A stretch of DNA of 32,733 nucleotides from Marmoricola sp. (GTDB lineage Bacteria > Actinomycetota > Actinomycetes > Propionibacteriales > Nocardioidaceae), in NCBI GenBank assembly GCA_025965195.1, contig JAOPXK010000013.1, positions 1-32,733 on the forward strand, in the 5' to 3' direction. Made by a program: the position numbers and the translations under genes. Within the stretch, counting starts at the first letter, position 1. Each line of letters opens with the position of its first letter. This document shows, one piece after another, positions 1 to 7,100 of this stretch. The notes beneath the pieces were generated by a model. The model saw only the letters and a program-made list of their open reading frames with translations, did not search any database and was not told the DNA's origin.

Positions 1-588
1 CGCCAGATCGAGTGCGGCGAGCACTGTCCCCGCGTCGGCCAGCTCCGCAACAGCCTTCAGGTCCATGGTGGTCGCTCGCAGCGTGAAACGGCCGGTGTCG
101 TCGCGAATCAGCCCGTGGCGAGCGATCAGGGAACTCAGCTCGCCAGCCGCGATGTATCCGTCGACCGAGGTCGTGTCTGCGAGACCGAGCAACCTCGCAG
201 CGACGACGGTATCGACGAGCTCCGCTTGGATCCGGAGCGAAGTGCTGGCGTGACCGGCGTACCGCGTCGCTTTGGCTCGCTCGCGGGAACGCTCGACCAG
301 CTCCGCCGCAGACAACGAGCGCAGCCGGCCCTTGAGCCGGGACCGCTGGCTCTCGCCCATCCACGTCGGCGTCACGCCGGACAAGAGCGCCACCGCGCCC
401 CAGGCCGTCGACTCCGACCATGCTCGTCGGTGATGGCCACCGCGTACGGCTAGGTAGCGGTCGACCGACGTCTCGTCCACGACACCACGCGCGAGTAGGC
501 GCAGCTCGCCCGCTGCGGCAAGGTGTTGGACCTGGCGCGTCGAGACGCCGAGGCGTTCGGCAGCCTCGGTCATAGCGAGCAATGTCAT
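1..588 (-). CDS. Helix-turn-helix protein, 3' end outside window; possible AbiE-type regulator/antitoxin
   Basis: An uninterrupted reading frame runs from ATG at 588 to the left window edge (196 codons visible, no stop). The N-terminus (MTLLAMTEAAERLGVSTRQV) is a MerR/excisionase-like helix-turn-helix that reads as a DNA-binding domain in about residues 5-45. A mixed alpha region follows with a WSESTAWGAVALLSG segment, and the visible end reads AGTVLAALDLA. From memory, proteins with this layout often precede a nucleotidyltransferase toxin of the AbiEii family in actinobacteria; that partner would lie left of the window and is not seen. No strong Shine-Dalgarno is visible; a second in-frame ATG is at 573. 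Coding status is well supported by codon bias; function is a guess. It could equally be a plain transcriptional regulator. Confidence 0.7.
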   Translation of the reverse strand, partial: MTLLAMTEAAERLGVSTRQVQHLAAAGELRLLARGVVDETSVDRYLAVRGGHHRRAWSESTAWGAVALLSGVTPTWMGESQRSRLKGRLRSLSAAELVERSRERAKATRYAGHASTSLRIQAELVDTVVAARLLGLADTTSVDGYIAAGELSSLIARHGLIRDDTGRFTLRATTMDLKAVAELADAGTVLAALDLA

Positions 589-685
589 GACAGATAGTCT
601 CGCTTATGCGAAGTTATTGGTCAATGACTGGTCGTCCAATGTCACGCGGATTGCGGCTGAGAGTGCGATTGTGTGCGGCCCGTCC

Positions 686-961
686 TCAGCCCTGGGCACG
701 GCGAGCGTCGGCGTTCAACCGCAGATCCCGGAAATCGATAACCGCAAGATGCGCCGCAGAGACGAGGCGGGCCAAGTCGCCGTCGGCCACAACCCAAACG
801 TCCTCGATGATCTCTTCTGAAGGGGCCGGCTCTCCGTAGCAGTCATGCCACGCCAGTTCGAGTAGTTCGAGCGCGTCCAGAGCTGCCTCTGACTTCAAGC
901 CGAACAGTTCGACTGCTCGCTGATTTCTCGCCAGCCGGCGATCAGCTCTGCTCGTCACCAT
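686..961 (-). CDS. Small conserved hypothetical protein (91 aa)
   Basis: A 91-residue soluble acidic protein. The middle carries LELLELAWHDCYGE and then a IIEDVWVVADGDLARLV segment, ending in an arginine-rich tail (DFRDLRLNADARRAQG). I recall similar short proteins with the AWHDCYGE signature scattered in actinobacterial genomes, without known function. It has no signal peptide, membrane segment or metal motif. It lies 97 bp upstream of the helix-turn-helix gene on the same strand and diverges from the next small gene at 1051. No Shine-Dalgarno is visible before the ATG at 961, so the start is uncertain. Confidence 0.6.
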   Translation of the reverse strand: MVTSRADRRLARNQRAVELFGLKSEAALDALELLELAWHDCYGEPAPSEEIIEDVWVVADGDLARLVSAAHLAVIDFRDLRLNADARRAQG

Positions 962-1050
962 GGCGGAAGTCTGTCATCGAGACAGCGACTCCGCCGGGGA
1001 ATCTGACCCGGACAGCGGCATGACCGTGCGCTGGGTGCGACCATCCTCAG

Positions 1051-1302
1051 GTGACGCAGCCAGCAGACGCCGAAGTCATCAACTTGCTCGTGAAGCGCGA
1101 TGGCATCCCAACCTTGGTGACGTTGAAGAACGGCCTGGGACTCACTGTGCGCAACATCGCGTGGGGCTACGACATCGGTGACGAGTTCGCCCACGTCACG
1201 ACAAACATCAGCCCAGCGGTCGACGGAGCCTCTATCGACACCTTCTTCACGAACGACATAGAGTCGATCTCGGATCCCACGTCAGGCGAGGCTTTTGCCT
1301 GA
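1051..1302 (+). CDS. Small conserved hypothetical protein (83 aa)
   Basis: GTG start, 83 residues. The sequence looks like a compact beta-rich domain: a LLVKRDGIPTLVTLKNGLGL stretch, then NIAWGYDIGDEFAHVTTNISP, then a acidic end with FFTNDIESISDPTSGE. The regular alternation of hydrophobic residues and the codon bias support a real protein; the opposite-strand frame over the same bases gives an arginine-rich composition typical of shadows. Function is unknown. It has no signal or membrane segment. It diverges from the 91-aa gene to its left, with about 90 bp between the starts. The Shine-Dalgarno is weak. Confidence 0.55.
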   Translation: MTQPADAEVINLLVKRDGIPTLVTLKNGLGLTVRNIAWGYDIGDEFAHVTTNISPAVDGASIDTFFTNDIESISDPTSGEAFA

Positions 1303-1410
1303 GTCAGGGCGTGCCCGCTCATCGGCAAGAGCGCGCGGTCGAAGTGCGGCCGGGCGACGCCCGCTGAACACGGATGCACAACGACGCAGTCGACCGCGAA
1401 CAATCACATG

Positions 1411-1443
1411 CAGTCCGCAAACAGTCCGCAAGAAGTCCGAGAA
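1411..1443. repeat. Three 11-bp direct repeats (CAGTCCGCAAA type)
   Basis: Units are CAGTCCGCAAA (1411-1421), CAGTCCGCAAG (1422-1432) and a degenerate AAGTCCGAGAA (1433-1443), head to tail with an 11-bp period, about one helical turn. Such spacing suits cooperative protein binding. Similar short repeats act as arm-type sites for tyrosine integrases, but no integrase is in the window, so the role is unproven. Confidence 0.6.
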
Positions 1444-1484
1444 ACAGCCATTCTAGACCCCACGCGACCAACGCCTCCCAACGA

Positions 1485-1612
1485 CGTTTCCGCAGGTCAG
1501 CCCGTGTTTTCCGCCGTCAACCACGAACACCCGAAACCGGGCCGAAAGATCGAGCTGTACTACGACATCTGATCTGTCGTAACTTCGAACCGGCTCCTGA
1601 CCTGCGGAAACG
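1485..1612. repeat. 16-bp perfect inverted repeat, arms 96 bp apart
   Basis: The arm CGTTTCCGCAGGTCAG at 1485-1500 is repeated exactly in inverse orientation at 1597-1612. The right arm overlaps the left side of the 1587-1631 hairpin. A further copy of the core TTCCGCAGG occurs at 1655-1663. Shared cores on both strands suggest protein binding sites or a recombination site rather than chance. Confidence 0.55.
1561..1581. terminator. Small hairpin TACGACA/TGTCGTA
   Basis: Inverted repeat with 7-bp arms (1561-1567 and 1575-1581) and a 7-nt loop, immediately left of the larger 1587-1631 hairpin. It lies between convergent genes, so it may add to termination; no T-run follows. Confidence 0.35.
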
Positions 1613-1631
1613 CAGGATCGGGGGCCGGTTC
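1587..1631. terminator. Long GAAA-capped hairpin, probable bidirectional terminator
   Basis: GAACCGG (1587-1593) pairs with CCGGTTC (1625-1631). The stem continues inward through a GT-tolerant 7-bp helix and one bulged A to CCTGCG/CGCAGG closed by a GAAA tetraloop. That is about 20 base pairs with one bulge. The sequence after it (CGTTTGTATCTT) is only mildly T-rich. Genes on both sides point at it (stops at 1302 and 1699), so a two-way terminator is the simplest reading. Confidence 0.55.
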
Positions 1632-1650
1632 CGTTTGTATCTTGCGGCCC

Positions 1651-1667
1651 GGATTCCGCAGGAATCC
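1651..1667. terminator. Short perfect hairpin GGATTCC-GCA-GGAATCC
   Basis: Seven-bp arms around a 3-nt loop, 32 bp beyond the stop of the minus-strand DUF2231 gene. It may be part of that gene's 3' end or part of the repeat cluster. Confidence 0.35.
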
Positions 1668-1698
1668 CGACGAGATTCGGTCCTGGTGGCTGACGCTG

Positions 1699-2268
1699 TC
1701 AGGCCTGAGGGGCCGCCTCGTCGTACGCCGGGTCGTGGCTACCTACCTTGCGTGCCGAAGCGAGGTGGCCGCCCAGGTAGGCGCCGACTCCCGATACTGC
1801 CGCTCCGGTGAGGGCAAGCCAAGCACCGGCACCGTGGCGCCCCCGCTTACGGGCAATCCATGACGCCGCATAGACGCCGATTGCGAGACCGTTGGTGCCG
1901 GCGTGCACGAGGCCTACCCGCTTCTCGCGCGGCCCGGCTACCGACCACTCCGCCCATCCGGTCCAGGCTGTCGGGCCGACGGCGAGCAGACCGGTGCCGA
2001 TGAGCCTCTGGGCCGAGGCGGACGAGTCGCGTCTCCCGAACAGGTCAAGCACGCTGGCCGATGTCCATGTGCCGATCACGATGTCGGTCAGCAGCGGATG
2101 GACGGCGTGGCCGAGCCAGTCGCCGCGCAGCACCGAGGCACGCGTCCCGGTTCCGAACAGTGCCCGGATCGAAGGCTCCAAGGCATGCACCGACGTGTCA
2201 AGGCCCGTGGCATCCTCGAGCCGCTGGGTCCAGCGCACGATCGCAGGTGGCGGTTCGATGGCGTTCAT
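1699..2268 (-). CDS. DUF2231 family membrane protein
   Basis: 189 residues. The signature of the DUF2231 family is clear: GDWLGHAVHPLLTDIVIGTW in the N-terminal third, with the conserved H-x-x-H-P-like histidine motif at the start of the first membrane helix. About four hydrophobic helices follow (around ASVLDLFG, LIGTGLLAVGPTAWTGWAEW, GLVHAGTNGLAIGVYAASW and LALTGAAVSGVGAYLGGHLA). The function of the family is not established; in actinobacteria it is often near Rieske-type or oxidoreductase genes, which are not seen here. A good Shine-Dalgarno (GAGGAG, about 7 nt before the ATG) fixes the start. The gene is single, divergent from the DUF1801 gene. Confidence 0.85.
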   Translation of the reverse strand: MNAIEPPPAIVRWTQRLEDATGLDTSVHALEPSIRALFGTGTRASVLRGDWLGHAVHPLLTDIVIGTWTSASVLDLFGRRDSSASAQRLIGTGLLAVGPTAWTGWAEWSVAGPREKRVGLVHAGTNGLAIGVYAASWIARKRGRHGAGAWLALTGAAVSGVGAYLGGHLASARKVGSHDPAYDEAAPQA

Positions 2269-2435
2269 TCGCGTCTCCTCGGGGCGTCCTTCCGATCAGG
2301 TTCCCCGGTGCTGCGTCGGACAAACCCACCGACTCTTGTCGCGGCGGTATGCGCCGGGTTGAGCCCGCGAGGTCCTCGGCGTACGGCGGTCGTCTCAGCC
2401 GACCGTGGCGATCTCGTTGGATCCGTCCTCGCGAG

Positions 2436-2441
2436 TATGGT
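2436..2441 (+). promoter_or_regulatory. Candidate -10 element TATGGT for a leaderless GTG start
   Basis: TATGGT lies six bases before the GTG start at 2448, with no Shine-Dalgarno between. This is the arrangement expected of a leaderless actinobacterial transcript starting at the start codon. Confidence 0.35.
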
Positions 2442-2447
2442 CGGCGT

Positions 2448-2789
2448 GTGAGTGATGACTGGCGGTCCGAGACGGTCGAGAAGCTGCGCACCCTGATCCT
2501 GGCGGCTGATCCCGACATGGTCGAGGAGGCCAAGTGGCGCAAGGCATCGAACCCGGACGGTGTGCCGACGTTCTCCTGCGCCGGCCTGGTCTGCACGGTC
2601 GAGACCTACAAGGACAAGGTGAAGCTCACCTTCGCCAAGGGTGCCTCGCTGGATGACTCTGCCGGCCTGTTCAACGCCAGCCTTGATGCCGGTACGCGAC
2701 GCGCGATCGACATCCACGAGGGCGACGCGCTCGACGAGGACGCCTTCGTCGGGCTGGTCCAGAACGCGGTCGCCGCAAACCGATCCTGA
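2448..2789 (+). CDS. DUF1801 domain-containing protein
   Basis: Start GTG at 2448 gives 113 residues beginning VSDDWRSETVEKLRTLILAA. The frame stays open further upstream, but the conserved domain begins here and the composition before it is shadow-like. The core (DPDMVEEAKWRKASNPDGVPTF, VCTVETYKDKVKLTFAKGASL, then a helical end) matches the DUF1801/YdhG-like fold, a small soluble domain of uncertain role sometimes annotated as an iron chaperone-like protein. No neighbour suggests a pathway. Membership in the family is fairly sure; biochemical function is not known. Confidence 0.8.
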   Translation: MSDDWRSETVEKLRTLILAADPDMVEEAKWRKASNPDGVPTFSCAGLVCTVETYKDKVKLTFAKGASLDDSAGLFNASLDAGTRRAIDIHEGDALDEDAFVGLVQNAVAANRS

Positions 2790-2961
2790 TCTGGCCAACC
2801 ATTGCGCCCGATCGTGCGTCTGACGGGGTACCAACACCGTGCGCTGGGCCAGGAGGACCGTTCTTGCACGAGCAGGCTTCAATGGTGGCACCCAGTGGTC
2901 TCAGCCACGAGTCGTGTCGCCAGGCACAACCACTGTGGCCCGGAAAGGACCCGATCACCCC

Positions 2962-3984
2962 ATGAACCACACCCGGAGCCTGCGCGTCCCGTTCGCGCTC
3001 GTCGTGGCAGGCCTGTTGCTGACAGTCGCGGGTTGCGCCGGGTCTGGCTCCACATCAGATGCCGCGGACTCTCCGGGGTCGTCGTCCACCTCACCGTCGG
3101 CGGGCGGGACGACATCGCCCTCGTCGACGCCGACGGCCACCTCCACGCCGAAGAAGAAGCACTTCCCGAAAGGCCCCCCGATGCTGCTGGACAGCATCGC
3201 CCCGCTCAGCGGAACGACAGTGGGTGTGGCCATGCCGATCTCGATCGCCTTCACGGACCCGGTGAAGGTCTCGGCCCGCAAACAGATCGAGGAGCACATC
3301 AAGCTCACCACGTCAGCCCAGGTCACTGGCGCGTGGCACTGGTTCAGCTCCCAACGGGTCGACTTCCGTCCGAAGACCTTCTGGACGCCGGGAACCACGG
3401 TGTCGATGGTCGCCAGCCTGAACCACGTCGGCGACGGCTACGGGCGCTACGGCACGCACAGCTACACCCGGACCTTCACGATCGGCGCGGACGTCCGTAC
3501 CCATGTCTACGTGAACAAGCACAAGACCGTGGTGACCCGCAACGGGAAGGTCCTGCGCACGATGCCCAGCGACGCAGGCAGCCCCCAGTTCCCCTCCTGG
3601 GACGGAACGATGGCCGTGGTCAACACCTCGCGCACCGTTCGGATGACGTCGTGCAGCGTGCAGATCGCCTGCGACAAGAACGACCCGAACTTCTACGACA
3701 TCGTCCTGCCCTGGGACGTGCGAATCACGTGGTCGGGCACCTTCCTGCACTACTCAACCGGCGACCCCTACCCGGGGCACAGCTACGGGTCGCACGGCTG
3801 CGTCCACCTCTCCTACGCTGACGCGAAGTGGTACTACAACCTGTCCAAGCAGGGCGACCCAGTGACGATCACGGGCTCGCCGCGCGGCAAGGCCGCTGGC
3901 GACAACGGGTACGCCGACTACGACGTGCCGTGGGGCGAGTGGCTCGCCGGCAGCGGCATGAAACAGTTCACGACCCAGACCTGA
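2962..3984 (+). CDS. L,D-transpeptidase lipoprotein (Ig-like domain plus YkuD domain)
   Basis: 340 residues from ATG at 2962, preceded by an AAAGGA ribosome site. The N-terminus is a lipoprotein signal with lipobox LTVAGC (Cys25), followed by a Ser/Thr/Pro-rich linker to about residue 70. Next comes a bacterial Ig-like domain (about 75-180, PLSGTTVGVAMPISIAF onward) and then the YkuD catalytic domain with SHGCVHLS: catalytic Cys280, with His278 just before it. This matches mycobacterial LdtMt2-like enzymes, which form 3-3 cross-links in peptidoglycan on the outer face of the membrane. An aromatic C-terminal tail (VPWGEWL) is also typical. It appears monocistronic. The longer frame starting at 2839 adds a segment without coding character, so the later ATG is preferred. 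Confidence 0.92.
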   Translation: MNHTRSLRVPFALVVAGLLLTVAGCAGSGSTSDAADSPGSSSTSPSAGGTTSPSSTPTATSTPKKKHFPKGPPMLLDSIAPLSGTTVGVAMPISIAFTDPVKVSARKQIEEHIKLTTSAQVTGAWHWFSSQRVDFRPKTFWTPGTTVSMVASLNHVGDGYGRYGTHSYTRTFTIGADVRTHVYVNKHKTVVTRNGKVLRTMPSDAGSPQFPSWDGTMAVVNTSRTVRMTSCSVQIACDKNDPNFYDIVLPWDVRITWSGTFLHYSTGDPYPGHSYGSHGCVHLSYADAKWYYNLSKQGDPVTITGSPRGKAAGDNGYADYDVPWGEWLAGSGMKQFTTQT

Positions 3985-4025
3985 GACAACGATCTTGTTG
4001 GCTCATAGACCGGGTCCTGGCTCTT

Positions 4026-4079
4026 GTCACCACGCGTGCGGGTGACCCACAGGTTCCCTTCGCCTCGTTGGGGCGAACC
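4026..4079 (+). terminator. Two hairpins after the L,D-transpeptidase gene
   Basis: GTCACC (4026-4031) pairs with GGTGAC (4041-4046). Directly after, GGTTC (4052-4056) pairs with GAACC (4075-4079), with an alternative TTCGCC/GGCGAA stem inside. No T-run follows. They could terminate the upstream gene or form a leader structure before the next one. Confidence 0.35.
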
Positions 4080-4083
4080 CGCC

Positions 4084-4112
4084 GTTCACCGTTCGCAGGA
4101 AGTTAACCGGCA
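4084..4112 (+). promoter_or_regulatory. PHO-box-like repeats upstream of the phytase-like gene
   Basis: GTTCACC (4084), GTTCGC (4091) and GTTAACC (4102) lie in a row; the last two are exactly 11 bp apart, the unit length of the Streptomyces PhoP-binding PHO box (GTTCACC-type direct repeats). The site is about 70-100 bp before a secreted phytase-like protein, a plausible phosphate-starvation gene. The match is imperfect, so this is a suggestion only. Confidence 0.35.
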
Positions 4113-4183
4113 GGTCTTCCCTCGCCGAAATCCTTCGGCCGTCCCGCGCCACTCAGGCGCCGGCGCGAGAAGGAGCCTCCCCC

Positions 4184-7100
4184 GTGCACCTGTCCCGTCG
4201 AACTGCTTCGCTCGCCCTCTCTGTCGTCCTTCCGTTGATGTCCCTGGCAGTGGTCGTCGGGCCTGCCCAGGCCACGACACCCGTCGGCAACGCTGCCGAC
4301 ATCAGGATCAGCGAGGTCTACGCCAACGGTGGCAAGGTCACTGGTGGGCCTGTCCATGACTTCATTGAGCTGACCAACACCGGCTCGAGCGCCGAGGACA
4401 TCTCGGGCTGGGTGCTCAAGGACGACACTGACTCGCACAACTGGACACTCGATCCGGGCACCGTGGTGCCGGCGGGCGGCTACCTCGCCGTATCCGTCGA
4501 CGACACCACCCATGCGGGCAACTTCGGCCTCGGTGGTGGCGGCGACGCGGCTCGGCTCTACCTGCCGAACGGCACCACGCTGGTCGACGAGCTCTACTGG
4601 ACCACGGCGAGCGCGGACCTGGCTGACGGCTGGTCGCGCTGTGCGAGCGCCCACGGCGGAGCGGGCGCGGTCGAGGCCCCAGCGACGCCCGGGGCGGCCA
4701 ACAACTGCCCTGCCGCGGCTGCGGTGGCGACCACGCTCCTGGGCCAGCTCAAGATCAACGAGGTGATGGCCGACAACGCGAGCGACACCAGCAGCGTGCA
4801 GCTGCCGGACTGGATCGAGCTGACCAACACCGGTTCGACCACCGTCGACGCCTCCGGCTGGATCCTGAGCGACAACAAGGCCTCGGACAAGGACGTTCTT
4901 CCGGCCGGCTCGTTCATTGCACCTCACGGCTACCTCGCGTACGCCGTCGGCGTGGCAGCTGGTGACCCGTACGCCGGCCAGGACCCCTTCATCGGCGTCG
5001 CCGGCAACACCGACTTCGGGCTGGGCAAGGGCGGCGACAACGCGGCGCTCGAGTTCCCCGACGGCACCGACGTCGACCGGTACTCGTGGAGCGCAGCGTG
5101 GACCCACGCGGCCACCGAGGGCCGTTGCCCCGACGGTGGCTCCGCGTTCCAGGTGACGTTCACCCCGACCGAGGGCGCCGCCAACGCGTGCGGGAACACA
5201 GCCGACGGGACCGTGAAGCTCAACGAGGTCGACGCGGCGCACGGCGTCATCGAGCTGACCAACACCGGGTCGGCGAGCGCGGACACCTCCGGATGGTTGA
5301 TCAAGGACGGTGGCGGAACGGTGTTCACGATCCCTGCCGGCTCGACGATCGCGGCCGGCGCCTTTGCGACGTACGACGTCAGCGGAGCGTTCACCTTCGC
5401 CCCGGCAGGTGACTCGGTGACGTTGCTGGACGGCAGCACGCAGGTCGACACCACCACCTTCACCGGAACGCCGGTGACGTCCTGGGGCCGGTGCCCCGAC
5501 GGCACCGGCTCGTTCGCGACCACCACAGCCGTCACCCCCGACGCAGCGAACAGCTGCGGCCCGCCGGCAGCTTCCGGGTACGCCGCCATCCGGATCAACG
5601 AGATCGAGACCAACGGCGACCCCAACGGCGACGCCATCGAGCTCGCGAACATCGGCAGCAGCGCCGTCGACGTCAGCGGCATGATCTTCAAGGACAACGA
5701 CGACACCGATGGTTACGCCATCCCGACCGGTACGTCGATCGCGGCCGGCGGCTTCCTGAAGCTCTCCGTCGCAAGCTTCGTGTTCGGTCTCGGTGCTGAC
5801 GACATGGCCCGCCTGTTCGCGCCCAACGGCACCACGCTGGTCGACTCCGACCACTGGACCGTCCACGAGGCCGGTGTGACCTACCAGCGTTGCCCGGGCG
5901 CGACCCAGGGCGTGGTCTTCACCAACGCCGAGGGCGAGCCGATGGTGAACTCGTGGGTCGGCACGCTCGGAGCGGCGAACGACTGCCGTCCGCCGATCCG
6001 GATCAACGAGGTCCAGGCCAGCGATCCGACCGGTGGCCCCGACTGGGTCGAGCTCACGAACATCGGCAACGCGCCGTACGACATCAGCAACTGGCTGATC
6101 AGCGACGACAAGGACAGCGACACCTTCACGATCCCGGCCGGCACCACCCTGCAGCCCGGTGCCTTCGTGACCTACGACCAGACCGCCTTCGGGCTGGGCG
6201 CAACCGGTGACGAGATGCGGCTCTTCCTTCCCGGCGCCAATGCGGGCGGCACCTACGACGCGAGCGACCTCGTCGACTCCTTCGTCTGGGAGACCCCGAA
6301 GCAGTCCTATGTGACTCAGAACGCCACGGGCTTCACCGGGACCTGGCCGGCCAACGCAACCTACGGTCGCTGCCCCGACGGCGTGGGTGCCTTCGTGGTG
6401 AACACGCCCGCAGCCGCGAGCGTCTCACCCGGCACCAAGGGTTCCGCGAACTCGTGCGCGGGAGTGATCACCCCGAAGGCCTGGCCCGGCCCGCAGGCCG
6501 TCTCGGCGGCCGACAACGTCGACTTCGGCCAGAACCTGTCCGGCCTCTTCTACGTCCCCGGCGCCACCCCGGCGCAAGACTTCATCTGGGGCATTGCGAA
6601 CGGCGACTCCGGTCTGCCCGGCAGCACCGGCCAGTCCGGCCTCTACAAGATCGTCAAGGACGGCAACGGTCTCTGGGGGCCGGCGGCCGGCTACGCGAAG
6701 GGGCTGCCGATCCACTACACCAACGGCCTGGGACAGCCGGACGCCGAGGGTGTCACGGCCATCGGCGGGCAGGTCTTCGTCGCCTCGGAGCGGGACAACG
6801 CTCACGACAACACCTCGAAGGTCGCGATCCTGCAGTACGACCCGAGCGCCAGCAGCGGCGGCCTCACCGCGACCCGTGAGTGGGACCTGCAGTCCGACCT
6901 CGGTCTGGGCACCGACGCGAACCTCGACCCGACCCAGGATGCGAACCTCGGTGCTGAGGGTGTCGCCTACGTTCCGGACAGCTACCTGACCGGCGCCGGC
7001 TTCGTCGACCAGAGCACCGGCGCGGCGTACGACCCGAGCAGGTATGGCGACCACCTGGGCGGCGTCTTCTTCGTTGCGCTGGAGAAGACCGGCAACCTGT

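Larger units (their letters stand above)
1303..1698. other. Gene-free repeat-rich region between convergent genes
   Basis: Nearly 400 bp without a convincing gene. It contains three 11-bp direct repeats (1411-1443), a 16-bp perfect inverted repeat (1485-1500 with 1597-1612) and three local hairpins (1561-1581, 1587-1631, 1651-1667). The genes on both sides point into it, so part must be transcription termination, but the direct repeats and the long-range inverted repeat are more than a terminator needs. Short frames here are arginine-rich and not credible as proteins. Confidence 0.6.

Noticed and set aside
1581-1640. tRNA-like TTCGAA with flanking GC-rich arms
   Set aside because: No T-arm of five pairs, no anticodon arm or acceptor stem could be formed; the bases belong to the 1587-1631 hairpin.
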